Shown here piece by piece: positions 1-9,994 of a stretch of DNA of 64,000 nucleotides. Position 1 is the stretch's first letter. Every line of letters begins with the position of its first letter. The position numbers were made by a program, and so were the translations under genes. Source of the DNA: Candidula unifasciata (lineage: Eukaryota; Mollusca; Gastropoda; Stylommatophora; Geomitridae); contig CAJHNH020000227.1 of NCBI GenBank assembly GCA_905116865.2, positions 184,001 through 248,000 of the forward strand, given 5' to 3'. The notes under the pieces were generated by a model, which saw nothing but the letters and a program-made list of their open reading frames with translations, did not search any database and was not told the DNA's origin.

Positions 1-208
1 CATTCATCCATATCAAACTGACACTGGTAAAGGTGTAACCTGGCCTAGTTATTCCCCACCCACACCTATAATCCTGGAGTGCCTCAAGTTTCCTGATCAA
101 GTAGGTGTGTCTAGGCATGCCTTGCCTTCATGAAATGACAAATGTCAACCAGAAAACAATTCATAAACAATAATTCTAAGTAAAGGCTAAGTTACACTGC
201 AATGAGAA
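1..208. other. unassigned sequence
   Basis: No coding signal, repeat or RNA gene could be supported here. It would lie in an intron or downstream of the orphan exon at 1037-1144. Confidence 0.4.
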
Positions 209-478
209 GCTGCAGGTCGAGTGGTTAGAATGCTAGACCCTTATGCAGGAGACTCAGATTTGAATCCTCAGTTCCCTGTGTGGCTTTTGGGGTCCCACTG
301 GGGGTTGGGGGTGGGGGGAGCGATAGAGCCACTGGCTCTCTAACCGAAACAAAGCGACTAATTGGGGGCATTTTATTTAAAGCTGCAGTGCATATGCCTC
401 AGAGATGAGCAACCTACATTCTGCATACAAATAAGCCAGATCTGTAATACAGATATGAATGTGGGTTCTAGAAAGAAA
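209..478 (+). mobile_element. SINE family 1 copy with tRNA-like head
   Basis: The first 65 bases resemble a tRNA-derived pol III head: an A-box-like tcgagtggttaga, then gatttgaatcc as B box. A body shared with more than ten other places in the window follows. Its hallmarks are a gtcgacta-type core, a ctgcatacaaataagccag block and a cagatctgtaa block. The copy is diverged and 3'-truncated. This is the only family 1 copy here in which I can see the head. Confidence 0.55.
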
Positions 479-699
479 AAAGACATCCAGAAATAGTGAG
501 AATTGTTTAGAGAATACTGCAGGTGAATCTAATAATAATGAGAAGGAGGAGAATACTTCCATGCTGTTCCAGTGTGAAGAAAGAAAGAAAATAATCACAA
601 TATCCGTTCTGCACAGCCAACACAAGCTATATGCGGTAACCCAGTGGGATGAAGTCACGTCACTGTGATCCCTGTTCTTATTTCAACTTAAAAGAAACC

Positions 700-980
700 T
701 GTGTGGGTTCCGGGGCCCTATTACAGGGAAAACAAGAATAGACCCACTGCCTACCCAAAAGCATGTCGTAAGAGTCGACTAACTGGGAGCTTCCTTCAAA
801 GTCAGAGTGCATCTGCCTGAGAGGCAAGGAACCAGCAGTCTGCATACAAATCAGTCAGATCTGTAAAACGGAACACGCAACACTCAGGTTCTGGAACAGA
901 ATTGCAGTCCTAAAGTGGATGAACAACCATAATTTTTCATCAGAGTTTACAGCTGGTGAACATGAAGAAGAACATAAAAA
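700..980 (+). mobile_element. SINE family 1 copy
   Basis: It starts with a gtgtgggttccggggccc block and contains catgtcgtaagagtcgacta, the ctgcatacaaat block and the cagatctgtaaaacg block. It ends in the gtttacagctggtgaa block followed by a gaagaagaa tail. It is one of the more complete bodies and defines the family order for the other copies. Confidence 0.7.
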
Positions 981-1036
981 TCAACATGCTGTGAAATTTC
1001 AGTTGAAATAAAAAAAAAACAATCAAATGAACATAC

Positions 1037-1144
1037 CCTCAAATCGTTGATGATCGTCTGAAAAAGTCCCCCGAAAACGACAATGTCCTTTTCTGGATTA
1101 CCAGTGCCTGCGCTCTCCATGGCAGTTGTTGATCCAGCTGACAT
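1037..1144 (-). CDS. orphan first coding exon, protein unknown
   Basis: Reading leftward from an ATG at 1144, 36 codons are open and end exactly at a 5' splice site (AGG followed by GTATGT) at 1037/1036, phase 0. The peptide starts MSAGSTTAMESAGTG and ends with a hydrophobic stretch, VVFGGLFQTIINDLR. Codon use looks protein-like and no repeat family in the window matches it. It would be the 5' exon of a minus-strand gene whose other exons lie beyond the left edge; I found no second exon between 1 and 1036. I do not recognise the family. A chance ORF remains possible. Confidence 0.45.
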
Positions 1145-1324
1145 TTTTATAATCCACAGCCTTTAACAAACTGTCAACAGCGACAGCTTGCCAGTGATAA
1201 AACAGCAACGGCACACTTCACCAGCTACCATCTACACAACACCGGTTATTTCGACAACTGTATTTTTATTACTAAAACCAGCCTAAACATAAAAACAAGC
1301 TTAAATAGGACTACTTTCACTACA
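1145..1324. promoter_or_regulatory. candidate 5' flank of the orphan exon
   Basis: This is the stretch directly upstream (minus strand) of the orphan ATG and is not covered by any recognised repeat. No TATA box or initiator could be picked out with confidence. Confidence 0.2.
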
Positions 1325-1602
1325 ATGTCTAAACACCCTAAACAAAATGTGATGTATCACTATTAACACTACAGTACTGTAATAGTACTAATATCACTGC
1401 AGCAAGTACTCTTAAACAAATGATGTATCACAACAGTACTGTATTAGTACTTATATCAGTGCACTTACTCTTAAACAAATGTATCAAAACAGAACTGTAT
1501 CAGTACTTCTATCAGTGCACTAAGTATTCTAAACAATGATTATCACCACAGTACTGTAACAGTACTTCTATCACTGCACTAAATACTCTAAACAAATAAT
1601 GT
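1325..1602. repeat. degenerate ~70-bp tandem array, left part
   Basis: About four diverged units, each with a cagtactgtattagtact palindrome-like core, a tatcactgcact block and a ctctaaacaaatgatg block. The same units resume at 2346, so the array was split by an insertion. Confidence 0.7.
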
Positions 1603-2345
1603 TTCATGCTGAGCTGGGAATGAAGAGACTGGCCAGCAGGTGCCACAGAGGTGGAAATTCAGCCATTAATTCAAGATAATGCTCTTACAGAGGATTTGAT
1701 CATTCACACAGACAGTTCAGTGTCAAGAGGCAAAAGAAGTGCTTGGGGCTTCTTAGCAAAAGTTAATGGCCGACATTTGGTGCAGGAGAGCCTAGCATAT
1801 GATACCACAACAGCTTAAGAATGGAGGTGGAGGCAATCACTGCAGCTTTCCGCTGGCTAGAGAACATGACACACACACACATCATGATAACTGATTCAGA
1901 AAGCATGCTGAAGAAGATCAGAACAGGCATGCTTCGCTGCGGAGAACACGGGTGAGGAGTATTGTCTGGATTTTTCACAGGTCCACCGGTGTGTTGGGAA
2001 ATGAACAGGCAGACAGACTGGCTGGCTCTGCACAACTTGGTGGAATACTGATACATGATAAGGCAGACGTGGTTAATGCCTTGTGGGAGAGCGTGTAGTT
2101 TGGAGGAGCAGATGGATCACACAGTCTGGTGAGAATGATGCGGGGGGAAAGGGGGGGGGGGGGACGAGAGGTTTTGGCAGATGCTCAAGGCTCAGAGGAA
2201 AGGCAAGACGGACGTTTAATCAGAATACGACTGGCACCATTAGTATCTGAACTCTTCGCTGGCTGCTGAAGATGGAGACGGAAACGCTTATGGGAATGCC
2301 CTGAGTGCTGTGGTGTCGGTTCTTGAATCAAAATCAGATCAAACC
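1603..2345 (+). mobile_element. 5'-truncated LINE end with RNase H domain
   Basis: The degraded reading contains RNase H landmarks in order: HTDSSVSRGKRSAWGF (first Asp), MEVEAITAAFRWLEN (Glu), ITDSESMLKK (Asp) and GVLGNEQADRLAGSA (last Asp). Frameshifts and stops break it. A 3' region shared with other copies in the window follows (ctggctgctgaagatgg). A 12-bp target-site duplication, aacaaataatgt, lies at 1591-1602 and 2346-2357. This dates the insertion after formation of the surrounding tandem array. Confidence 0.75.
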
Positions 2346-2480
2346 AACAAATAATGTATAACACCAGTACTGTATTAGTACTTCTATCATTGCACTGAGT
2401 ACTCTAAACTAATGATGTATCACAACACTACCATGACAGTACTATTATCAGGGTACTTGGAACAAATGATGCACCTCAAC
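2346..2480. repeat. degenerate ~70-bp tandem array, right part
   Basis: It continues the array at 1325-1602 beyond the LINE insertion, with the same cagtactgtattagtact core. A related short stretch is visible near 2880-2960. Confidence 0.65.
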
Positions 2481-2510
2481 AGACAGACAGCATTACTATA
2501 ACTACTTTCC

Positions 2511-2590
2511 CGTGTGGGTTATGGGGCCCCATTCAGTGGGTGGGGGGGGGAGGACTAAACCCAGGGGTCCCTAAAAGCATGACAAAGAAA
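2511..2590 (+). mobile_element. SINE family 1 fragment
   Basis: Only the cgtgtgggttatggggccc start and the g-rich stretch with a downstream ccctaaaagcatg block remain. Confidence 0.5.
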
Positions 2591-2669
2591 GACTGTGCAG
2601 AATATTCTCCATGTTGTGACATGTTGCTTTTGCTGAAGCTATTTCACATATGACTGCTTTAATACATTA

Positions 2670-2870
2670 GAACATTGAGGTGTAAGAGACGAAGAAGAAA
2701 AAGGGCAAAGAAGAATCTGAAATAACATCAAGAAACTGACAGAACTAGGTTATCATACACTTGTGCATCAAGCTGAAGACAGGAAGATGATGGGTTTTGT
2801 GTGTTAGTGCTTCCATCGGTACACCTGCACGACCATAATGGGTCAAGGGTTGTTATGTTATGTTAATCCA
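2670..2870 (+). mobile_element. LINE 3' tail fragment
   Basis: A broken reading resembles the C-terminal tail of LINE reverse transcriptases: an Arg-rich stretch, then NNIKKLTELGYHTL, then AEDRKMMGF. No RT catalytic core is present. Confidence 0.45.
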
Positions 2871-3300
2871 TTACACTGCCTGCATTAACCAAATATGATG
2901 CATCATAAGAAACTGTAACTATACGACTACCATTATGTCTAACCGCCCTAACCAATTATGAGGCTTCACACCTGAGGGACATGATTATGTGTGATAATAT
3001 CCCATTTTATGCAACGTGACATGCGTGTTAAAACAACAGGTTTCATTTGTTAGCGCAAGAATAAGGCATCAGTGGAACATAATGTGTAGTGGATAATTTG
3101 TATGATTAAATGACAGACAAGCTGTACTTCCAGTACCAGGTTAGATGAAAAAAACGTGTAAGAATGTGTGAACGAGGAATCAGGAGTGGATCCCGTGAGG
3201 ATGGACGTATGAGAGCAAGGAATGACATACGTATAATAATAAGTGTGCTATGGGAATGGCTAGCATCTACAGTTTTAAGATATCTGCTGTTAATTCTCTC
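2871..3300. other. unassigned AT-rich sequence
   Basis: Apart from a weak match to the ~70-bp array near 2880-2960, I see no supportable feature. Confidence 0.35.
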
Positions 3301-3309
3301 CTCCTAGAA

Positions 3310-3515
3310 AATTTTACTTTACAAATGTTTAGGTCAAAATCTTCTTCTTCCCTTTTTTCTTTTACCGCTTTGGTGTAGAGGGAGACGTAACGTTCTGCTT
3401 CTTTCTCTTCTGTTCACCTCCAGCATAGACACATTACTCATTATGTTGTTGTAGAGTTTCTCTTATGATATCTTTCCATCTAGTTCTTGGTCTACCTCAT
3501 GCTCTACCTCAGGAC
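3310..3515 (-). mobile_element. LINE 3' tail fragment
   Basis: The minus-strand reading has the RT-tail pattern (GRPRTRWKD-like, then I-R-E-T-L-Q-Q). It matches fragments at 23510-23640 and 60400-60600. It is broken by frameshifts. Confidence 0.5.
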
Positions 3516-3910
3516 TATTCATCTGGTGGCTGATTCTGGCTCACAGAGGACTAGCAAGTGGCTTGCGGATCGTTGCCGACTGTATGATATCAACCCTCTC
3601 TGTCCACGGGAACACATCACAGGTTCCTACCCAGAAGCCCAAATAACGCAGTATGTGCTGATTTTAGATGATCTCTCTCTGCTACCGTTTGGACCTATGA
3701 TGTTTACCCCCGGGATTTAAAGAGTTAATGATCTTTATATGCAGGGCCTCGGGCCTCTGGCCCAAGAAGAACCCCATTTTCAACATTTTGGCCTCTGAGT
3801 GAACTTAAGCTGAATAATTCTACTCTACGTATTTTTTTTTGTTTACTTTTAATTAACGTCTTGGTTTATAGAATCATGACTTCAAATAATATCATTAATA
3901 TTCAATAATA
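3516..3910. other. unassigned sequence
   Basis: A 77-codon frame on the plus strand begins at 3487, but it has no recognisable domain or splice context. The right end is AT-rich and supplies the target site of the element at 3911. Confidence 0.3.
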
Positions 3911-4306
3911 GGCTATCTTCCAAAAAAACGGTCCCAAATTATCGAGGCCGAAAATATACCCTAACAGGGCCTCAGTCTAGTGTCAGTTGCGCACTTCCCG
4001 CGACTTAAATTTCGCACTTCTGCCACCGCAGAAAATATCCCCCACGCCGCTTGAGCACCGTGGATTGGGGCTAAACTAGATGGCTGGGACTCACGAGCAG
4101 CAGCTACCACATCTCCTGCAGCTTCCTTTATTTTATTTGCTCGTGAGTCCCAGCCATCTAGTGTAGCCCCAATCCAAGCGGCATGAGCAGCGTGGGGAAC
4201 ACTCTACGGTATAGTCCCCGGAAGTATGCAATCGACAAGTGACTAAAGCCCTGTTAGGGTATATTTTTGGCCTCGATCATTTGGGACCATTATTCGGAGG
4301 ATAGCC
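3911..4306. mobile_element. fold-back MITE with near full-length inverted arms
   Basis: The element begins ggctatcttcc and ends ggaggatagcc. It is flanked by a perfect 8-bp duplication, caataata (3903-3910 and 4307-4314). The two halves are inverted copies for most of the roughly 190-bp arms: the blocks ataccctaacagggc and ctagatggctgggactcac recur inverted, around a loop near 4105-4130. There is no coding capacity. The 8-bp TSD is compatible with hAT or P-type mobilisation. Confidence 0.8.
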
Positions 4307-4321
4307 CAATAATACTTTGAA

Positions 4322-4640
4322 AGAACCCGGGTGTAGGTCTGGGGGCCCCATTGTCCATGGAAAACAAGAATTGACCCTCTACCTTCCCAATAAGAATGTC
4401 ATAAGAGTCGACTAATTGGGGGTTTCCACTAAAGTCGGAGTACAACTGCTTGAGATGCGAGAACCTAACAGTCAGCATACAAATAAGTCAGATCTGTAAA
4501 ACTGATGTGCCCTGCACACTCAGGTTCTGGAACAGGTCTAAAGTCCGGAGGTGGACAAACGACCAGAACTTTCCGCCGGAGTTTACAGCCGGTGAACGCG
4601 AAGAAGAACTTCAAGAAGACTCTGAAAGAGAAGGAGTAAT
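4322..4640 (+). mobile_element. SINE family 1 copy
   Basis: Full body order from gtgtaggtctgggggcccc through the gagtcgactaattgggg core to the gtttacagccggtgaa block and a gaagaagaac tail. Confidence 0.7.
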
Positions 4641-4663
4641 TTTCAATAACAAAATTAATTGTT

Positions 4664-4840
4664 CTCCTTAAAACTACGGCCACTTATTATGGAGTACGCC
4701 GGAGTTCAGTCCCCTGGCCGCATTGCAATTACGAAGTGGAAAGGAGGGAATGAAACAAATGACGTACTTACTGTGTGTGGGCGATAGATGCACTGCTGTA
4801 TACTAGTACTAGGGTTAGGGGTGGCCGTAGTTTTAAGGAG
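4664..4840. mobile_element. small TIR element
   Basis: The perfect 20-bp inverted termini are ctccttaaaactacggccac (4664-4683) and its reverse complement (4821-4840). The 177-bp element has no ORF. I could not find a clear target-site duplication, so the true ends may lie a few bases outside. Confidence 0.65.
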
Positions 4841-5284
4841 TACCAATACCCTTACCCTAATATTAGTCATTTAATAACTGTTATTAAATAACAATTTAGC
4901 AGAATGAGAATCAATAAGTCACTGTAGTGACATAACGTAACATGGAATTAAGTAGTTAAGGAAAAAAATGTTTAGCGTAAGAAACAGCCAACGAAAGCAC
5001 GGAAAGTTGCTTGGTGTGAGCGGGTTCATTCCACAACACATCACAGCCATAGACATTATTATAGTTAAAGACCCCGGCATCACGGTTCATCACCCATCTT
5101 CCCAGAATCCACCCCACCAGCATCAGCAACTGGTTCAAAACACAGACTTCTAATAGTAACTGATTATCCACACGTTATTTTGGCACATGAATCCCCAGGA
5201 ATGTCAGCGATTCTAATTTCAAAACGTAAAGAATAAAGTCTAAACACACGTTTTATTACCACCACAAACTATCGACTTCTCCAG
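4841..5284. other. unassigned sequence
   Basis: Short frames exist on both strands (for example 4968-5153), but neither codon character nor splice sites support a gene. Confidence 0.3.
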
Positions 5285-5720
5285 GCGATGAGGAACGAAC
5301 GATCAAACACGATCAGAGGTCTACCGTGGCAGCGAGAAAGCCAGCAACCAAAACACAAAACATCTACTAAAACCCGAACGCTTGGCAAAAAACCTCAAGT
5401 CCCTGCGTTCGTAAACATGTTTATAATTACACAGTTTGATTCCATTATAATCCGTAGGTTGGAATTGATTCTGCGAGGTAGAAGAGCCGAGGAAATAATC
5501 ACACACAAAAAGGAACCCACAACTTGCAGACATACACACGGGCAAGCCTCGGGAAAATGGAGTGAAAGCACTCGCTTGCCTCGGCGTCACGTGACCGACT
5601 TAGGCGTCGCTGATTGGTTTCTGCCGTTGGTGTATGTTAACTGTGTCACCTTTGACCCCTGCTATGGCTGGATTACACATAGACTTAGCTCATCTGTTAG
5701 CCCAGGTCTGGGATGAGGAT
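5285..5720. promoter_or_regulatory. CpG-rich promoter-like stretch
   Basis: It is richer in CpG than its surroundings. It contains a perfect palindromic E-box, gtcacgtgac, at 5586-5595 and an inverted CCAAT box (attgg) at 5613-5617. The long open frames on both strands (5288-5716 plus, 5321-5590 minus) have no recognised domain. It could be the promoter or CpG-island first exon of a gene not otherwise visible. No start site can be assigned. Confidence 0.35.
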
Positions 5721-5754
5721 CCTCCGAGGGAATCAAAGAGACGAGAGACTAATT

Positions 5755-5925
5755 GTTTTTCTTCTTTGTAAACTCCGGCGAAAAGTCCTAGTTGTTCATC
5801 TACTTCTGGACTTTGATCGTGTCCCAGAACTTGAGCTATACACACACATCCGTTTTTACAGATCTGGATAATTTGTGTGCAGGTTATTGGTTCCTCGCCC
5901 CTCCGGCAGGTGCACTCCGCGTTTC
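5755..5925 (-). mobile_element. SINE family 1 copy
   Basis: The reverse complement shows the body's right half: the tttacagatctgg, tttgtgtgcaggttattgg and gtaaactccggcg blocks. Confidence 0.65.
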
Positions 5926-5990
5926 AAGGAAACATAAATCCTGTCTACGTTGGCCAGGCCCCCTAGTTGGGAACGTGTATCTAGGATGGG

Positions 5991-6215
5991 TCGGCGTTTG
6001 TGGCTTAGGCGTTGCGAACGCGCTTCGTAATGCCGGGGTGCCGGGTTGGATCCCAACTGTGGACGATTTGTCTTGCATTGGTTTCGACAGTGGTACCGAG
6101 AGCTGACCGTTCAGTAGCAATGGCAAACTACTGAACGTAACAATGCCTAGAAAAGCCACAACAGCCACAAATGCTGGGGTTGGTTCTGCAACGTCCTGTA
6201 AAGGATACGAAACTT
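5991..6215 (+). mobile_element. tRNA-derived SINE family 2 copy
   Basis: The head ggcgtttgtggcttaggcg supplies an A box and gggttggatccc a B box with one mismatch. The body has a ttggtttcgacagtggtacc block, a gcaatggcaaactactg block and a 3' part, ggttctgcaacgtcctgtaa. The same order recurs at 50222-50440 and 61675-61840. Confidence 0.75.
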
Positions 6216-6439
6216 TACAAAAATCTAGGATGGCTATACACAGATGTAAATATGTTTTTAATCCTAAAAAGGACTGGTGCCGGTATTCACTAGAATGTGT
6301 CTCAGAAAAGTGGCTTTGCTTTACCTCAGTGTCTATTAAGTATTCCCGATATCCTAATCATGTTTTCCCTACTTAGATTATGGTGGTACCTATCAACGAT
6401 GAAAACAGCGGGGAATGGAGAGTGAAAAGCAACAACGAA
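6216..6439. other. unassigned sequence
   Basis: No supportable feature. A short plus-strand frame runs in from the SINE. Confidence 0.3.
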
Positions 6440-6725
6440 ATACATAATCCGTTTAAATCACCACTGGTCAGGAGAGCTAACAGGTTGAAATAGTTAGGGC
6501 ATATTGATAGAATGTCAGATGACGGTGAGAAAAAACTATATACACAAGGGAGCTGAATGGTCGTAGACCACGAGGCAGACCAAGAAGACGATGGAGAGAT
6601 AATGTCTTGAGAGATCTGCTAACACTTGGTGTCACAAACTAGAAAGAGAAGACCAAACAGAGAGATTAATGGAGGTGTGTGATATCTGCAGCAGTGAACC
6701 TGTAGGGCTTGGAATGTTCCAAAAA
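6440..6725 (+). mobile_element. LINE 3' tail fragment
   Basis: The broken reading LGHIDRMSDD followed by a GRPRRRW-D-N pattern is the C-terminal tail of a LINE reverse transcriptase. The 3' end (ctgcagcagtgaacctgtag, then an A-rich gaagaagaag tail) is repeated in reverse at 44728-44900 and 45285-45465. Confidence 0.6.
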
Positions 6726-6794
6726 AAAAAAGAAGAAGTAGAAGATTATGATGGTGGTGATACACATATATCAAATTAAATACGTCCTTCTCAC

Positions 6795-6900
6795 GAATGG
6801 GGATGGCAAGGGGACCAGGCCGACAAGCAGCACTCAAAAGATAAATAGGACATATAAGACTTCTAACACGAAAATTGGAACTCCTAGCAGGCTGCTTAAG
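6795..6900 (+). mobile_element. RNase-H LINE 3' end fragment
   Basis: It shares the ggggaccaggccgacaagcag, cactcaaaag and ggaactcctagcaggctgct blocks with the 3' ends at 13225-13440 and 1603-2345. Confidence 0.45.
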
Positions 6901-7115
6901 CTGTAAATCCCAGGGCAAAGTCTTGGTTGTTCGTCCATTTCTTGACTGGCTATGTTCCAGGGCCTGCGTTTTGTGTGTGCATCCGTTTTACAGATATAGC
7001 TTATTTGTATGCAGACTGTTAATTCATTGACTCTCCAGCAGATGCACTCCGAAAGAAGCCCCACCCCCCCCCCTTTCCACAATTAGTCAACTCCTACGAC
7101 ATGCTTGTTGGGGAG
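6895..7115 (-). mobile_element. SINE family 1 copy
   Basis: Reverse-complement body with ttttacagatatagc, tttgtatgcagactgttaa and actcctacgacatgcttgtt blocks. A C-run separates two parts. Confidence 0.7.
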
Positions 7116-7188
7116 GCAGTTCTTGTTTCCCCCCACTGTGTGACAGGTTCCTAATCAACTGAACTCTTCTTCTTCTTCTTGAAAGGCT

Positions 7189-7192
<4 letters not shown>

Positions 7193-7231
<39 letters not shown>

Positions 7232-7232
7232 G
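7193..7232. repeat. (TTAG)n microsatellite
   Basis: About ten uninterrupted gtta units. Confidence 0.9.
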
Positions 7233-7234
7233 GG

Positions 7235-7700
7235 TTATCCTCATTGCACTCCGGACATGTCCATAGGTGCTCAGATCCTCCCCTCAGTATGAACCCCAAC
7301 GTCCGATGGCTAATAGTACCAGTCCTATGTTTGATTAACAAGTCTTCTGGCGTAGCTAGTGTGCGTCTCGTTTTTTGCTGTGCGCGATCTTAATTCCCAA
7401 GTCTGCCATTCTGGCGAGTGATGTGGTTCACTGCCACCAAAGTCGTCTATCCTTCCCATTTCTCTGAGGGCATTGATAATATCAGCATGATCCATAGGCC
7501 TGACCGTCGGTAGTGATAGCGGATCCAGCCAACCTGTCACTCTTTCATTTCATTCGACGCCTGCGTGTCCCGGAACAAAAATAAAGGTGACTTCACGGAC
7601 AGTGGACTTCTGTAATGATTCAAGCCATTGTCTTCGCACTGAACCTGCCTGAACCCTCCGGATCATACTCATTGAATCACTAAGTATACACACGCGGGTG
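7235..7700 (-). mobile_element. LINE RNase H fragment
   Basis: Minus-strand reading: CILSDSMSMIRRVQAGS, then VTFIFVPGHAGV, then DHADIINALREMGR. This is the C-terminal half of the RNase H domain found in I-type LINEs. It closely parallels the plus-strand fragment at 51030-51500. Stops interrupt it. Confidence 0.7.
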
Positions 7701-8243
7701 TATTTTTGTGTTTCAAGCCAGCAAGCCGCATTGTGTCACTGCCATCCCCTCCATCGTCTGCTGCTGGTTGTCATGGAGAAGGCGCCGTTGGCTTCTTTGA
7801 CTGTTCTTGCCCGCTGAGCGTGCTGTAAATGCCCATGCGCTTCTTCTTTGCGTATAAACGGATCCGTCTGTTATATATTATTGCATCTGCTTCGTCTAGA
7901 ATTTTCACCGATGAGAGCGTTGACCTCTGCATTAACAGCAACAGGATTCTCTTCTCTACATCGCTTGTTTGAGTGTGACAATACAGGAAAATGTACAAAT
8001 AAACGCCTGAGGCACAGGTATCCATTCTGGCACCAGGTATGATGTCGGTTAGGCTGCATATTTGCCTAATAAACATCTTCTGCCCGACCTAGCCACGATT
8101 TCCCCCTCTTCAGTCTGTCGCCACTTTTCACTAAAAAGCGCTTGATGCAGTGGGTGTTTTTCTTATCACACATATTTTGAGATATGCCCCGAGCCCTCCA
8201 CATCCTTATCCTTTGGTTTATCTATCTGCCTGAATGCTGCCTG

Positions 8244-8247
<4 letters not shown>
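7701..8247. other. unassigned sequence beside LINE fragment
   Basis: A 101-codon minus-strand frame (8076-7771) is open, but I recognise no domain. It may be diverged LINE sequence upstream of the RNase H fragment. Confidence 0.25.
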
Positions 8248-8330
<83 letters not shown>

Positions 8331-8347
8331 CACACACACACACACAC
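8248..8347. repeat. (TA)n then (CA)n microsatellite
   Basis: About 80 bp of almost pure alternating TA with one phase slip near 8296, then about 16 bp of CA. The TA run is self-complementary. Confidence 0.95.
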
Positions 8348-8349
8348 GG

Positions 8350-8376
8350 CCAGCTCCAGATTTATACTGGAGCTGG
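8350..8376. other. perfect 10-bp hairpin
   Basis: The stem ccagctccag (8350-8359) pairs with ctggagctgg (8367-8376) across a 7-base loop. It lies between the microsatellite and TIR element A. Confidence 0.6.
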
Positions 8377-8389
8377 CAGTGATATATAT

Positions 8390-9004
8390 TAGGGCTGTAC
8401 CGAATATTCGCTTCGTATTCGCTCTGGGGCCCAATAGTGGACCTAATAGTTATTCGGTATTCGGCCGAATAGTGGCGGTCGGGCCGAATACGAATAGTGA
8501 TTTCTGCATACACTGCAATGGACTGAAATAACTCTCTCATTAACACAATAGTTGCCGTTGCCTAAGTTTGTCCACCGCCTTCTCCAGACTGAGTCGGCCG
8601 TGGTCTTTGCCTGCTGACTCGTTTTAGGCATTACAGCATAGGTTCTCGAACTGGGTGCGTAAGCCAGGGGTGCCGCGGCGAAAATCAAGAACAGTCAGCT
8701 ATAAATTGTGACATTATTAAAGAAGGCAAGAAGATACTTAAAAGTTGAAATTCTAATTGTCTTTTCTCGCCATAAAAAAAAAAAAATCTTTTTCTCTCAT
8801 GTTTCACACTCAAAGTGTATTATACTGCATACAATGCCAACCGCAGCGTACTAACCATTGTCTCTGTGTTCATCTCGACATGCGACCGATTCTCCATCTG
8901 TATTCGTAAAGGTGCAGCAGATAAGTAAGCACATTTATTTAAAGGCAATGCGATTTTTGTTGTTGTTGTTGCTTGTGTGAGTGTGTGTCTGTGTGTGTGT
9001 GTGG

Positions 9005-9065
<61 letters not shown>

Positions 9066-9859
9066 TCATGTATTTTTTAGGTTCTTTCAGGGTGTCTTTG
9101 CTCAAATCAAATTTGAAGAAATTCCCAACAAGAATTTGAAGGTGCGTTTAAATTACGTCGAACGAACGGCCGAGCGAACGATGATTTACATGCGAATTTG
9201 GCATATGGATAACATCCGATGGAAGATGCATTACTGAAATAAGAAACAGAAAAGGACAGGCAAAAACTGCATTTTATAAAATGAAGAACATCTTATGCAA
9301 TGCATCTTTGTCATTGAATGTTAGAAAAAGAATTCTTGCTTGCTGCATACATCCAATTTTAACATATGGTTGTGCCCTGGACAATCGGTAGGCAGGCCAA
9401 ACAATTTCTTGAGGCCTCAGAGATGTGGTTTTACAGAACAATGCTTTGAATAACTTGGACAGAAAAAAAAGCAACCAAGAGGTTTTGAAAGAGGCGGGAG
9501 CCCTAAGACAACTTATAACAGACATCAGAAGGAGACAGTCATCAATTTTCGGCCATGTTATGAGAAGAGGGAAAATGGAACATGTGGTGACCACTGGAAA
9601 AATCTGTGGATGGAGAGATAAAGAAAGACAACGAGAGAAGATGCTTGACAGTCTTGTTGTATAGCATGGAGGTGTGTCGGCACACGAACTGATACATGCT
9701 GCAGCAGATCGCAGATTGTGGCGAGGTAAAATCGCCAACGCCAGTCGGCAAGACACCTGATGATGATGATACACTATTCGTATTCGTATTCGGCCGAATA
9801 GTTGGACCCACTATTCGTATTCGGCCGAATAGTGAAAATCACTATTCGGTACAGCTGTA
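8390..9859 (+). mobile_element. chimeric TIR element, copy A
   Basis: The ends are tagggctgtaccgaat and cggtacagctgta inverted, with iterated cggccgaata subrepeats at both ends. An 8-bp direct repeat, atatatat, lies at 8382-8389 and 9860-9867 (low complexity, so weak alone). Inside, in order: a hAT-end-like ggttctcgaactgggtgcg segment near 8640, a private insertion with a (GA)n run at 9013-9062, and a LINE RT C-terminal tail. The tail is RRRQSSIFGHVMRRGKMEH followed by HGGVSAHELIHAAADR at about 9425-9765, ending in (GAT)n. No transposase is visible. Copies B and C share the outline. Confidence 0.75.
9013..9062. repeat. (GA)n microsatellite
   Basis: An uninterrupted GA run inside element A. 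Confidence 0.95.
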
Positions 9860-9920
9860 ATATATATATTACTTTCCTATCTTTTTTCTTTCAATGTACA
9901 TGTCCAACTCTTCCCCCTTC

Positions 9921-9921
9921 T

Positions 9922-9994
<73 letters not shown>

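Noticed and set aside
5288..5716. 142-codon plus-strand ORF in the CpG-rich patch
   Set aside because: No domain recognised. A strong antisense frame over the same bases and higher GC explain its length. Kept only as a promoter-like region.
7193..7232. Telomere-like (TTAG)n tract
   Set aside because: Only ten tetramers, not the TTAGGG or TTAGG unit, and surrounded by LINE and SINE debris.
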